DNA of 64,000 nucleotides from Streptosporangium violaceochromogenes (GTDB lineage Bacteria > Actinomycetota > Actinomycetes > Streptosporangiales > Streptosporangiaceae): positions 22,612-86,611 of the forward strand of contig NZ_BNBB01000026.1 of the NCBI RefSeq assembly GCF_014654615.1. The letters are read 5' to 3'. Under the pieces are notes generated by a model. The model was not told where the DNA came from. It searched no databases and saw only the letters and a program-made list of their open reading frames with translations. Of this stretch, positions 1 to 10,287 are shown one piece after another. The position numbers and the translations under genes are program-made. Numbering within the stretch: position 1 is the first letter of the stretch; each line of letters opens with the position of its first letter.

Positions 1-1137
<1,137 letters not shown>

Positions 1138-1402
1138 CTCGTCGCTCCTCACAGAGCGGTCAGGCAGGTCCGGGAGATCCGGGCCCTGTCATCCCGCATG
1201 GTAGCCCCGCCCCGGTGACCGCTCTATGAAGAAGACGTTCCCCGGGAGCAGGGCGTTCACCCTCCATCCAACTACCTGCGGGGGGTGCGGTGTTCCCGAT
1301 ACGCCGCAAGCGAACGACGTTTACCAACCCCTGAAACGCGTCATGCGGTCATGGCCGCCACCGGACCCCACCGTGGCCGCCATAACCGCATGATTCAACG
1401 AT

Positions 1403-1735
1403 CTAGTGAGCCGCTTCGTACTGCTCGACGATCTTGGATGCGATTCGACCGCGCTCGCTGACGTTGAGACCGTGGGACTTGGCCCAGGCCCGGATGTCGG
1501 CGCTCTTCTCCCGGGTGAGAGCCCGCGTGCCGCCGCCACGGCGACGGCGAGGGGCCAGAGCCCCGGAGCGGCGGGCGCTCTGCACGAAAGGTGAGAGCGA
1601 GTCGCGCAGCTTCTTCGCGTTTACTTCGCTGAGGTCAATCTCATAGCTGGTGCCGTCAATCGCGAAGGCAACAGTCTCATTGGCCTCGCCCCCATCGAGG
1701 TCGTCGATGAGAATCTCCTGGATCTGCTTGGCCAT
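1403..1735 (-). CDS. lsr2: Lsr2 nucleoid-associated protein
   Basis: Lsr2 is an H-NS-like DNA-bridging protein that silences AT-rich and foreign DNA. The 110-residue product has the normal family length. The N-terminal oligomerisation domain begins MAKQIQEILIDDLDGGEANE. The C-terminal DNA-binding domain (about residues 72-110) follows a basic RRRRGGG linker and contains IRAWAKSHG, a form of the RGR/AT-hook-like minor-groove region, and ends in KIVEQYEAAH. It lies between lysS and clpC on the same strand, as in many actinobacteria. Its likely targets in this window include the mobile element at 49-59 kb (inference). Confidence 0.97.
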   Translation of the reverse strand: MAKQIQEILIDDLDGGEANETVAFAIDGTSYEIDLSEVNAKKLRDSLSPFVQSARRSGALAPRRRRGGGTRALTREKSADIRAWAKSHGLNVSERGRIASKIVEQYEAAH

Positions 1736-1857
1736 CTACGCAATCCTTTCGCGGAGTATTGTTTCATTCGCTAGCCAAACATATACCCGCAATCGGAGAG
1801 CGGCAATTCCAGGAGCCCGGCGATTCTTGCGGACCCCCGGCGCCGGGACGATGTGGA

Positions 1858-2001
1858 TCAGTCGTTCTGCGACTGGGCCGGATCCCGCCGTTTTGTCGGC
1901 CGGCGGCCGGCGGCTTCACTGCGAAGAAGCTTGACAACTCCGTAGATGAAGGCCCCGCCGACCACCACAGGGGGTATCAACGCGGACAATACGTCGTTCA
2001 T
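1858..2001 (-). CDS. Small single-pass membrane protein, hypothetical
   Basis: A 47-residue protein starting MNDVLSALIPPVVVGGAFIY. One hydrophobic helix (about residues 4-24) is followed by a basic tail containing RRPTKRRDP. The start was chosen because an ATG preceded by GAGGACGA gives exactly one compact membrane protein, whereas the longer open frame upstream is arginine-rich and lacks a ribosome site. It is about 120 bp upstream of lsr2 on the same strand. No family was recognised and the function is unknown. Confidence 0.55.
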   Translation of the reverse strand: MNDVLSALIPPVVVGGAFIYGVVKLLRSEAAGRRPTKRRDPAQSQND

Positions 2002-3084
2002 TCGTCCTCGCTCCGCACCGTGGGCAACTTTCCTGGGACCGTGAAATTTCCGGCGGCGGCATCCGGAGGCCGCGCGACAGCACGCCCGACCAGCCCGGAT
2101 CCGTCCACAGACGACCATAGCGCCACCCGCGGGCGGGGGGCGTCACTGGGGCGACCACACCGGCCACCGACTACCTTAATGCTTCTCTCCAGCCGTCTTA
2201 CCGGTTGCACTCCGTAAAGCCGTGGGGAAAAGACCGGCGGGACGATCATCAGGGTGATCACTCCACGGGAAAACCAATCTCACCTCGGCTCGACGATCAC
2301 CAGGCTACCCCCTCCCGGGCCGCGAAACCCCTGGTGGGGGCCGTGGCGGGCGAGACCGGGCGTGCCGTCCCGCCGGGTAGAAGATCGCCATTGCCGGGTT
2401 CTCACAACGGGAATGCCCCGCCGGGAGAAGACCCGGTTACCGTGTCGTCCGTCTCATCGGGCGGGGGGTTGCGGTCTGACACCACCGGCCGGAACAAGAC
2501 GGACCTTCATCGTTTTCTTCCCAAGAGTACTTCCCTCTCTGCATCCAGGACATAGTCGTAGACCGTATAACCACCAAACGAGATCTGGCCCGGCAACAAC
2601 CACGGCAACGGCATGGCATCGAAGCCCCATCGGCAAGAAGGTCTTCACCCCACCCCCGGAAGATGAAGGAGAAGTCCACGACGACAATCCGCGAGGTGGC
2701 CTGAAGGTGACAGAGACGGGGAGGCGGGATGCCCGCGGAGCCCACGCCCATTCGGCGAGTGAGGCGCGAACTTCTCCCGCCGAGTGACCGCAATGCGGCC
2801 ATAGCGGCCGGCGGGCGGAGACCCCCATAAGACCGGGTGGGCCGAGGCGATAGAGCCGGTCCGTCGCGGGGCGCATACGGCCCCGGCCGTCCCCGGGGCC
2901 CGGCGGGCCGGCGGTGTTTGTCCCCCTCAGGGAGTGCCGGACGGCCATAACCCTCCTCTCGCCACCGCGAATGGGTTTGCGCTTCCATCGCGTCCGGGCC
3001 GGAGGTCGTTACCGGACGCTTTCCCTCCCCGGGCACGAAAAACGGGGCCGGCGGTTGAACCACCGGCCCCGATTTTCGGCGCGG
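2002..3084. other. Gene-poor interval, about 1.1 kb
   Basis: No gene is supported here. Open frames exist on both strands, but they are arginine/proline-rich, lack ribosome sites and resemble no family. The only clear structure is the hairpin at 3043-3071. Confidence 0.6.
3043..3071. terminator. Hairpin terminator downstream of the RDD gene
   Basis: A perfect 9-bp GC stem (CGGGGCCGG / CCGGCCCCG) with an 11-base loop, flanked by AAAA on the left and TTTT on the right. The flanking runs would let it work in both directions. It lies 14 bases past the stop codon of the minus-strand RDD gene. Confidence 0.7.
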
Positions 3085-4263
3085 CTACTTGGTCTTGACG
3101 ACCACCGTCGCGGAGACCTTGTCGTGCAGGCACTGCCGCAGCGGCTTGTCCCAAAGCTGCCAGAGCACGTTCACGAGGTAGAAGATGTTGGTGATCCACC
3201 CGATGACCGGAATGCCGCGCAGCGCGAGCGGGCCGAAGAGCACACCCGCGCGCTTGAGGGCGGCGTCGGAGCTGAGACCGCCCGATTGCAGCGTTCCCCC
3301 CACGGGCACGATCTTGATGCCCATCACCATCTTGCCGACGGTCTGGCCGCCCCGCTTCACCATGAGGAGCTCGTAGACGAGGTAGATCAGACCGGCGATG
3401 AGCCCGACGAGCACCTCGGCGAGGACGTACCCCCCTCCCTCGGTCACCTCCCCGGTCGTCATGTTGAAGTCCGGCCGGGTCACCACGATCGCGGTCAGCA
3501 CCAGGGAGATGATCACCGTCGGGATGGCCAGGATGAGGCCGTCGATGAGCCTGGCCACCAGACGCTGCCACCACTCGGCGAGAGGGGCCGGGGCCCCGGG
3601 GGGCGCCACCCCTTGAGGACCGTACCCCTGGCCGTAGGAGGGAACCTGCTGGCCGTACGGCTGGCCGTACCCCTGCTGCCCGTAAGAGGGTTGCTGGCCG
3701 TAGCCGGGCTGCTGGCCGTACCCCGGGGGCGGGGAGGGCTGGCCGTAGCCGGGCTGCTGGCCGTAGCCCTGGTCCTGCGCCTGCTGGCCGTAGCCGGGCT
3801 GCTGACCATAGGAGGGCTGCTGGCCGTAGGAGCCCGCACCATACCCCTGCTGGTCATAACCGGGTTGCTGGCCGTAACCGGAGGAGGGCTGCTGACCGTA
3901 CCCCTGGTCCTGCGCCTGCTGACCGTAACCGGGCTGCTGGCCGTAGCCCTGGTCCTGCTGACCGTAGCCGGGCTGCTGGCCGTAGCCCTGGTCCTGCGCC
4001 TGCTGGCCGTAGCCGGGCTGCTGACCGTAGGAGGGCTGCTGGCCGTAGGAGCCCGCACCATACCCCTGCTGGTCATAGCCGGGCTGGGTGTGTCCAGGGC
4101 CGGTGTTCGCCTGTGAGGCGTCCGATCGATATCCCACCACTGTCACGTCGGGATCGGGGTCGCCGGGGGGGCGGCCCACATTCTGTCCGTATTGCGGATA
4201 ACCCGACGGTGTACGGTCGCGTTCGGGATCATCCTGCGGATACGGTGGCTGTCCGCTGCTCAC
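3085..4263 (-). CDS. RDD family membrane protein with long Q/G/Y-rich repeat domain
   Basis: A 392-residue protein of two parts. Residues about 60-216 are almost entirely repeats of YGQQ, PGYGQQ, SYGQQ and DQGYGQQ. From about residue 228 an RDD domain starts (AEWWQRLVARLIDGLILAIP), with three predicted membrane helices, and the protein ends with the soluble tail CLHDKVSATVVVKTK. RDD proteins are poorly understood membrane proteins, some linked to ion exchange. Actinobacterial members often carry Pro/Gly/Tyr/Gln-rich cytoplasmic arms; this one is long and very regular. A terminator follows the gene. Its direct role is unknown. Confidence 0.9.
   Translation of the reverse strand: MSSGQPPYPQDDPERDRTPSGYPQYGQNVGRPPGDPDPDVTVVGYRSDASQANTGPGHTQPGYDQQGYGAGSYGQQPSYGQQPGYGQQAQDQGYGQQPGYGQQDQGYGQQPGYGQQAQDQGYGQQPSSGYGQQPGYDQQGYGAGSYGQQPSYGQQPGYGQQAQDQGYGQQPGYGQPSPPPGYGQQPGYGQQPSYGQQGYGQPYGQQVPSYGQGYGPQGVAPPGAPAPLAEWWQRLVARLIDGLILAIPTVIISLVLTAIVVTRPDFNMTTGEVTEGGGYVLAEVLVGLIAGLIYLVYELLMVKRGGQTVGKMVMGIKIVPVGGTLQSGGLSSDAALKRAGVLFGPLALRGIPVIGWITNIFYLVNVLWQLWDKPLRQCLHDKVSATVVVKTK
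3616..4086 (-). repeat. Coding tandem repeats, [S/P/D]xGYGQQ units
   Basis: About 155 codons of near-identical units such as PGYGQQ, PSYGQQ and QAQDQGYGQQ. A longer unit, beginning PGYDQQGYGAGSYGQQPSYG and running about 40 residues, occurs twice (near residues 61-103 and 135-175), so there is a higher-order duplication. At DNA level the motif appears as repeated blocks around ggccgtagccgggctgctg. Such arrays can change length by slippage or recombination. Confidence 0.9.
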
Positions 4264-4349
4264 CGTGTCACCTCACTTCGACTGCGCATGCGGCACATGT
4301 CAACTCACATGCTTGCTGCTGCACAAGGTATCGACATAGGTATCAACAG

Positions 4350-5054
4350 TCACCTTTCAGATGAGTCGGCATCCGGTGTAAGCCAGTCGGCGCGCGGCGT
4401 CAGATGGAGCAGCATTCGCGTGTTTCCCAAGGTGTTGGGCTTGACGCGCTCAAGATCGAGGAACTCGGCGACACCCTCGTCGTAGGAGGCGAGAAGTTCG
4501 GCGTAGACCTCCGGAGGGATCGGCGTGCCCTGGATCTCACGGAATCCGTGCCGGGCGAAGAAATCGACCTCGAAGGTGAGACAGAAGACCCTCCGCAGGC
4601 CGAGCTCGCCCGCGGCGCGGATGAGCTCGGAGACGATCCGGTGGCCGACGCCCAGCCCTCGGCGACGGGGGTCGACGGCGACGGTACGGATCTCGGCGAG
4701 GTCCTCCCAGAGCACGTGGAGCGCTCCACAGCCCACGACCTCCCCGTCCACCTCGGCCACCCAGAACTCCTGGACGTCCTCGTAGAGGGTGACCGTCGCC
4801 TTCTCCAGCAGGCGCGGCCCCGCCCCGGCGTAGATGTCGACGAGCCTCCTGATGATCCGCACGTCCGGGGTGCGGGCACGGCGGACCACGACCGCCGCGA
4901 CCTTTCCCCCGGCCGGCCCGGCCACCCCGGTCTCCCGCCGCCCGGGCGTCCCCGGCTTCACGTGCGCGTCCTCGCCTCCGGCCCCCGCCGGTCGTTCCGC
5001 GGCCCCGGCGGCGTGTACGGCCGGCACCGGGGGCTGCTCCGCAACCTGCTCCAT
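4350..5054 (-). CDS. argA: Amino-acid N-acetyltransferase (N-acetylglutamate synthase, S-type)
   Basis: The predicted reaction is transfer of acetyl from acetyl-CoA to glutamate, the first step of arginine synthesis. The GNAT fold occupies about residues 56-225. The acetyl-CoA loop is RRRGLGVGHRIVSELI, preceded by LAEIRTVAVDP, and KPNTLGNTRMLLHL near the end is typical of short actinobacterial NAGS. The first 55 residues are Ala/Pro/Gly-rich and unusual: short NAGS enzymes are about 170 residues. A GTG at 4889 preceded by GGGGGAAAGG would give a 179-residue product and may be the true start. The gene stands alone here. Confidence 0.85.
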   Translation of the reverse strand: MEQVAEQPPVPAVHAAGAAERPAGAGGEDAHVKPGTPGRRETGVAGPAGGKVAAVVVRRARTPDVRIIRRLVDIYAGAGPRLLEKATVTLYEDVQEFWVAEVDGEVVGCGALHVLWEDLAEIRTVAVDPRRRGLGVGHRIVSELIRAAGELGLRRVFCLTFEVDFFARHGFREIQGTPIPPEVYAELLASYDEGVAEFLDLERVKPNTLGNTRMLLHLTPRADWLTPDADSSER

Positions 5055-5334
5055 GACCGATCAGGGTACGTCCTCGTCACGACCTGTTTACGGTCTGCCT
5101 CTAACCCCCCTTCAGGGGAACTCGATGACACGGGGCCGCCCGGCCGCCACGACGGCCCCCATCCCTCTTTCCGCGGACGACCTCACCTTTTCCCCCGATG
5201 AAGAGCTGCGGAGACTTTCGTCACACCTTCCCGCGCGGATGCGAGATCGATGCGAAGTATATGATGATCATGGAATCGCGTGACCGGTCCGTGACGCTTC
5301 GGTTGCGAAACCTCTACCGGATTTGTAGTTCTGG

Positions 5335-5364
5335 TTGAGCATCAACCTCGAATTGCACTAATGT
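5335..5364 (+). promoter_or_regulatory. Candidate promoter of the riboswitch-NlpC/P60 unit
   Basis: TTGAGC at 5335-5340 and TAATGT at 5359-5364 are separated by 18 bases. The position suits a transcript that begins just before the riboswitch at 5390. This is a sequence match only. Confidence 0.4.
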
Positions 5365-5389
5365 CCGTCCTCGATGTCAGCAACGTAAA

Positions 5390-5530
5390 ACGCTGACCCG
5401 CCGAGTCCCCGAGGTCGGGGAGCCGGGGACCCAGCCCGCACGTTCCCCGGGGTGAATCCGAGGTGCCCCCAGCGCACCCGGTAGGGCTGCCTCCGGCCCG
5501 AACCCGTCAGCTAACCCGGTAGGCGGCCGA
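5390..5530 (+). promoter_or_regulatory. ydaO/yuaA cyclic di-AMP riboswitch
   Basis: The leader of the NlpC/P60 gene has the hallmark blocks of the ydaO class in order: a G/C-rich first stem with GAGTCCCCGAGGTCGGGGA, GGGGTGAATCCG, GTAGGGCTGCC, then CCCGAACCCGTCAGCTAACC and GGTAGGCGGC. In actinobacteria this class senses c-di-AMP and usually turns off cell-wall hydrolase genes when the signal is high. The aptamer ends a few bases before the ribosome site of the gene at 5546. Both the consensus blocks and the neighbour gene support the call. Confidence 0.93.
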
Positions 5531-5545
5531 GAGAGGAGCCTGTTG

Positions 5546-6595
5546 GTGAAGCTCATGCGCAACCGTGGGACAGGGCGGGCGGGCAGGCGTGCCCGCGGCC
5601 GGGAACAGGCGGCGCGCGGAGTCTCTCGCCGGGTGGCGGTCGCCGGGCTGGCACTGGCCTCCCTGACCTTCGGCACTCCCCTGATGGTGGCCACCGCCGA
5701 GCCCAAGCCCAGCCTCCAGGAGCTCGCCAAGCAGGCCGAGAAGCTCCACACCGAGATCGAGACCCTCACCGAGCAGTACAACGGCGAGCGGGTCAAGCTC
5801 AAGCAGGCCCAGCGCGCGGCGGCCAGCGCCCGGAAGACCCTCGCCGTCAGTGAGTCCGAACTCCAGGAGCGGCGCACCAAGGCCACCCTCCTCGCGCAGA
5901 CCACCTACATGGCGGGCGGGCTGGCCTCCGGCCTCGCCTTCACCCAGTCGGCCGACCCGGAGTCCTTCCTCGACCAGGCGACGACCAACTACGCCCTCCA
6001 ACGGCAGCAGAACGAGGAGGTCGCCCAGGTCGGCCGGGCGATCCAGGCCGCCGAGCGCGCGCAGCGGAGCGCCGACGCCCGCACCACCGAGGTCAAAGAC
6101 CTTCTGGACCAGATCGGCGCCAAACGCGGCAAGATCGAGCGCCTGGTCACCCGGGTCGAGAGCAGCCTGTTCAGGGAGGTGCGGACCCAGGCGAGCCGTA
6201 ACCGCGGGGCCCGGGTGAAGATCGCGGTCCCGGTGGTGGGCGACGGCAAGGCCGCCACCGCGGCGCGCTGGGCTCTGACCCAGCAGCTCAAGCCGTACGT
6301 CTGGGGCGCCGAGGGCCCGAACTCCTTCGACTGCTCCGGCCTGGTGATGTGGGCCTATCAGAAGGTGGGCATCAGCCTGCCCCACTACACCGGCGACCAG
6401 TGGACGGCGGGCACCCACGTCTCCCGGGACGAGCTTCGCCCGGGGGATCTCGTCTTCTTCTACAGCGATCTGCACCACGTCGGGATCTACATCGGCGCGG
6501 GCCTGATGGTCCACGCCCCCCAGACCGGCGACGTCATCCACGTCACCACGATCGACAACCGGCCCTTCGCCGGCGGAGTGCGCATCGCGGACTAA
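5546..6595 (+). CDS. Secreted NlpC/P60 peptidoglycan endopeptidase
   Basis: A 349-residue exported cell-wall hydrolase. A basic N-terminus and hydrophobic stretch (VAVAGLALASLTFGTPLMVA) form a signal peptide. A long coiled coil (about residues 50-220, e.g. LQELAKQAEKLHTEIETLTE) precedes the C-terminal NlpC/P60 domain. Catalytic residues are visible as the Cys in FDCSGLVMWAY, the His in HHVGIYIGAG and a third polar site in HAPQTGDVIH. Such enzymes cut D-Glu-mDAP type bonds in stem peptides. GTG at 5546 was chosen after GAGAGGAG; TTG at 5543 is also possible. It is controlled by the c-di-AMP riboswitch just upstream. Confidence 0.93.
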   Translation: MKLMRNRGTGRAGRRARGREQAARGVSRRVAVAGLALASLTFGTPLMVATAEPKPSLQELAKQAEKLHTEIETLTEQYNGERVKLKQAQRAAASARKTLAVSESELQERRTKATLLAQTTYMAGGLASGLAFTQSADPESFLDQATTNYALQRQQNEEVAQVGRAIQAAERAQRSADARTTEVKDLLDQIGAKRGKIERLVTRVESSLFREVRTQASRNRGARVKIAVPVVGDGKAATAARWALTQQLKPYVWGAEGPNSFDCSGLVMWAYQKVGISLPHYTGDQWTAGTHVSRDELRPGDLVFFYSDLHHVGIYIGAGLMVHAPQTGDVIHVTTIDNRPFAGGVRIAD

Positions 6596-6836
6596 AGACC
6601 CCGTCTCGTCGGCCGCCGCGCTCCATGACGGTCCGCGGCCGTCCACGAGGATTCGCGGCGGCCATGGGTCCACGCCGGTCCGTAACGGTCCACCGCGCGG
6701 GCTTGAGGCGGCCCCTGACGGCGCGCGGGGCCCGGCGGCCTTCCCGGGACCGCAAGGGGGGAGGAGGCGCCAGGAGGCCGACAGAGCGGCGAGCACGGAC
6801 AACGCCGGGGAGCGGCTCGGACGACGCGGGGGGCGT

Positions 6837-6924
6837 GAGGGGCCGTACGAGGCCCGTGCCGCGGCGCCGCGAGGGAGACCACGGGGAACGGCCGGTCACG
6901 AGGGGCCGTACGGGGCCCGTGCCG
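6837..6924. repeat. 25-bp direct repeat in a gene-free GC-rich interval
   Basis: The 25-bp unit GAGGGGCCGTACG/A..CCCGTGCCG occurs at 6837-6861 and 6900-6924 with one mismatch. It lies in the 335-bp interval between the two convergent genes ending at 6595 and 6931, where no gene is evident. The second copy continues into a CCGTACGGGGC...GCCGTACGGGC hairpin-like stretch that could serve as a terminator. Confidence 0.5.
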
Positions 6925-6930
6925 TACGGG

Positions 6931-7179
6931 CTAGATGAGCCTGCGACGCGCGGCCCAGGCGACGGCCTCGATCGCGGTCGCCACGCCGATGCGGTCGCAG
7001 ATGCCGCGGAGCCTGCGCCGGACCGTCCGGCCGCTGATGTCGAGGCGGCGCCCCACGCGGTCCACGGTGACGCCCTTGGCGAGCTCCGCCAGGAGCACGA
7101 GATCGTCGTCACTGAGACCGATCTCGCCGATGCCCAGAAGGCCGTCGCCGCGACGGGAATCCACTTCCGGATACGCCAT
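6931..7179 (-). CDS. Small LuxR-type helix-turn-helix regulator
   Basis: An 82-residue protein consisting almost only of a LuxR/GerE-like DNA-binding domain. LSDDDLVLLAELAKGVTVDR is the first helix pair, VGRRLDISGRTVRRRLRGIC the recognition helix, and GVATAIEAVAWAARRRLI the last helix. There is no receiver or sensor domain, so it resembles the stand-alone LuxR C-terminal proteins common in actinobacteria. The ATG giving MAYPEVDSRRGDG was chosen; a longer frame reaches 7353 but adds non-conserved residues. It is divergent from the decayed tetR gene at 7342, which may once have shared its promoter region. Confidence 0.75.
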   Translation of the reverse strand: MAYPEVDSRRGDGLLGIGEIGLSDDDLVLLAELAKGVTVDRVGRRLDISGRTVRRRLRGICDRIGVATAIEAVAWAARRRLI

Positions 7180-7341
7180 CTGGAGTCGCTCCCCCTCACC
7201 GGAACACAAGGCGTGAGTGTCAGGAATCAATGCCGCCCGCCAGGAACGGTAAACGCCTTGTTCAAAGGTCGTCAAGTTCCCCTCTCCGCAGGGGGAGACC
7301 AGGCTGTTGACATAGCGCACGCTAGGTGAAGTACTCACGAT

Positions 7342-7950
7342 ATGTCGGTGCATTTCCGGTTAAGTCGGGGCGAGGCCACGGCCCGCACCCGCGGGCACCC
7401 GCCGCCCGCGGCGGCCGGAGTCTTCGCAGAGCAAGGTTTCGCCGGGGCCTCGGCCGAGGAGGGACGCCGCCCGGGCGGGGCACACGGCCGGCGTCCTCCG
7501 CTTCCCCTTCTCCGGGAAGGACACCCCCTCTTGACTCTCCTCGGCGCGCGGCCTCCCCGGCCCCTTGGCGTCGGCGAGGAAATCGCCTCCCAATGGGAGG
7601 ACGATGACGCCATATTCGTATTATTCAGCACATATCTGGCGGAAGCCTCCGACCGATACGCGCCGGAAAGCGCTCTCGAAATGGAGTTCCCGCGCTCCGC
7701 GCCGGCCGTTGAGCGAGCTCGGCCGCACCCCGGGGCCACATCTCTAAGGCCCCGCGGACAGGATGTACGGCCTACGCCGTATGCCCTGCGGCGGCACGCC
7801 CGAAAACGGGATGTCCTCCGCCCCCCCGCGGGAGGCCGTATGCCCCCGGGCGCGGCCGGAACCCCGGGCGGCGCCCCCGTCTCCGGCCGGACCGGGCGCG
7901 CACCCGCCCGGCCGGCCGGTGGGACACGGCGCCCGGCCCGCTCAGGGTGA
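7342..7950 (+). pseudogene. Decayed TetR-family regulator
   Basis: The frame from 7342 carries pieces of a TetR protein joined by frameshifts. AAAGVFAEQGFAGASAEE matches the first half of a TetR helix-turn-helix. The next residues (IARRAG...) are readable only after a shift. EEIASQWEDDDAIFVLFSTY followed by LAEASDRYAPESALEMEF matches the start of a ligand-binding core. After about 7700 the sequence is Pro/Arg/Gly-rich without recognisable structure. The natural reading is an old tetR gene broken by several indels. A TTGACA box at 7307-7312 lies upstream. Confidence 0.6.
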
Positions 7951-7978
7951 ACGCTCCCCCGTTCCCCCTCAAGCCCTC

Positions 7979-9481
7979 TCAGCCCGTGGGCCTCACCAGC
8001 GGGAACAGGATGGTCTCCCGGATGTTCTTCCCGGTGAAGGCCATGATGAGGCGGTCCACGCCGAGCCCCATCCCGCCGGTCGGCGGCATGGCGTACTCCA
8101 GGGCCGCGAGGAAGTCCTCGTCGAGCCGCATGGCCTCCGGGTCGCCCCCGGCCGCCAGCAGCGACTGCTCGGTGAGGCGGCGGCGCTGCTCGATCGGGTC
8201 GACCAGCTCCGAGTAGGCGGTGCCGAGCTCGGTGCCGAAGCCGATCAGGTCCCACTTCTCGGTGAGGAGCGGATTGTCACGGTGCTGACGGGTCAGCGGG
8301 GAGGTCTCCAGCGGGTAGTCCATGACGAACGTGGGCTGGACGAGGGAGTGCTCGACGAGCGCTTCGAAAAGCTCCTGGACGAGCTTTCCCTGCCCCCACG
8401 TGGGCTCCCAGTGGATCTCCCGGGCGTCGGCGAGCTTGCGGACGTGCTCCAGCGACGTCTCGGTCGTGATCTCCTCGCCCAGCGCCGCCGAGACCGATCC
8501 GTACAGGGTGACCCTCGGCCACTCGGCCAGGCCCAGGTCGACCTCCTGGCCCCGGTAGGTCACCACGGAGTGACCCAGCGCGGCCACCACGGCCTTCTGG
8601 ATCATCCGCTGGGTCAGGGCGGCCATGTCGTTGTAGTCGAGGTACGTGCCGTAGGCCTCAAGCATCGTGAACTCGGGGTTGTGGGTGGCGTCCGCGCCCT
8701 CGTTGCGGAAGTTGCGGTTGATCTCGAAGACCTTCTCGATGCCGCCCACCACGAGCCGCTTGAGATAGAGCTCGATGGCGATCCGGAGGTAGAGCTCCAT
8801 GTCGTAGGCGTTGATGTGGGTCGCGAACGGCCGGGCCGCCGCACCGCCGTGGACCGGCTGGAGCATCGGCGTCTCGACCTCCAGATACCCCTCCTCGTGC
8901 CAGAAGTCGCGGATGGCCCGCACGACGGCGCTGCGGGTGTAGGCCATCCTGCGCGCCTCGTCGTTGACGATGAGGTCCACATAGCGCAGGCGGACCCGGG
9001 CCTCGGGGTCGGTGAGACCGGCGTGCTTCTCCGGCAGGGGCCGCAGGCACTTGGAGGTGATCGCCCAGCGGTCGGCGAGGATGGACAGCTCCCCGCGGCG
9101 GGAGGCGATGACCTCGCCCTCGACGCCGACGTGGTCACCGAGGTCGACGTCGCGCTTCCACGCGGCCAGCGACTCCTCGCCCACCCGGTCCAGGGAGATC
9201 ATGACCTGAAGGTCGGCCGAACCATCACGGATCGTGGCGAAGCAGAGCTTGCCCCCCGTCCGTGACAGCATGACCCGCCCGGCAACGCCCACCTTGTCGC
9301 CGGTCGCGGTGTCAGCGGGGAGATCGGCGTATTTCTCGCGGATCTCGCCGTTGGTCGCGGTGCGCGGGAAGTTCACCGGGTAGGGGTCGACGCCCTCGGC
9401 ACGAAGGCGGTCGAGCTTCTCCCGGCGCACGCGCATCTGCTCGGGCAGATCGTCGGCGGGGGTCGTCACGTCATCGGTCAC
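7979..9481 (-). CDS. lysS: Lysyl-tRNA synthetase, class II
   Basis: Charges tRNA-Lys with lysine. The 500-residue length is normal. An N-terminal OB-fold (about residues 60-165) binds the anticodon. The class II core follows: motif 2 is FRNEGADATHNPEFTMLEAY and motif 3 contains GMGLGVDRLIM followed by ETILFPLVRP at the C-terminus. The start MTDDVTTPADDLPEQMRVRR is usual for actinobacterial LysS. It sits 24 bp downstream of coaX on the same strand and probably shares its transcript. Confidence 0.97.
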   Translation of the reverse strand: MTDDVTTPADDLPEQMRVRREKLDRLRAEGVDPYPVNFPRTATNGEIREKYADLPADTATGDKVGVAGRVMLSRTGGKLCFATIRDGSADLQVMISLDRVGEESLAAWKRDVDLGDHVGVEGEVIASRRGELSILADRWAITSKCLRPLPEKHAGLTDPEARVRLRYVDLIVNDEARRMAYTRSAVVRAIRDFWHEEGYLEVETPMLQPVHGGAAARPFATHINAYDMELYLRIAIELYLKRLVVGGIEKVFEINRNFRNEGADATHNPEFTMLEAYGTYLDYNDMAALTQRMIQKAVVAALGHSVVTYRGQEVDLGLAEWPRVTLYGSVSAALGEEITTETSLEHVRKLADAREIHWEPTWGQGKLVQELFEALVEHSLVQPTFVMDYPLETSPLTRQHRDNPLLTEKWDLIGFGTELGTAYSELVDPIEQRRRLTEQSLLAAGGDPEAMRLDEDFLAALEYAMPPTGGMGLGVDRLIMAFTGKNIRETILFPLVRPTG

Positions 9482-9505
9482 AGGAGCAAGGTTACCGATG
9501 TCCGG

Positions 9506-10287
9506 CTACGGGGTGTTACGCCGATAGATCAGCCGGAGACCGATCAGCGTGAGCCACGGCTCGTGCACGTCGACCGAGCGCGCCTCGCCGACCACCAGCG
9601 GCGCCGCGCTGCCGGTGGCGACCACCGTGACGTCGTCGGGGTCGTCGGCCAGCTCGGCCACCATGCGCTCGACGATGCCGTCGACCTGGCCGGCGAAACC
9701 GTAGATGATGCCGGCCTGGAGCGCCTCGACCGTGTTCTTGGCGATCACCGACCGGGGCCGGATCAGCTCCACCTTGTGCAGCTGCGCCCCGGCCGCGGCC
9801 AGCGCGTCCACCGAGATCTCGATGCCGGGCGCGGTCACCGCGCCGACGTACTCCCCCTTGGCCGAGACCGCGTCGAAGGAGGTCGCGGTGCCGAAGTCGA
9901 CGATGACGCACGGCCCGCCGTACAGCTGGACGGCCGCCAGCGCGTTGACGATCCGGTCGCTGCCGACCTCCTTGGGGTTGTCCATCCTGACCGGCACCCC
10001 GGTGCGGATGCCGGGCTCGACGATCACCGCGGGGATGTCGCCGTAGTAGCGGCGGCACATCTCCCGCATCTCGTTGAGCACCGACGGCACCGTGGAGCAC
10101 AGCACGATGCCGTTGACGTCGGCTCCCTTGAGCAGCGGCGACTGCCCGAGCAGTCCCTGAAGCACGACGGCGATCTCATCGGCCGTGCGACGGGCGTCGG
10201 TGGCGATCCGCCAGTGCTCGATGACCTCCTCGCCCTCGAACAGCCCAAGGACGGTGTGGGTGTTGCCGACGTCGACGGCGAGCAGCA

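Noticed and set aside
2437..3063. A 208-codon minus-strand frame upstream of the RDD terminator
   Set aside because: No ribosome site and a Pro/Arg/Gly-rich product; a second frame with equal bias overlaps it.
3616..4086. CRISPR-like regular repeats
   Set aside because: The repeats are in-frame protein units of the RDD gene, with no spacers of unique sequence. No CRISPR array was seen in the window.
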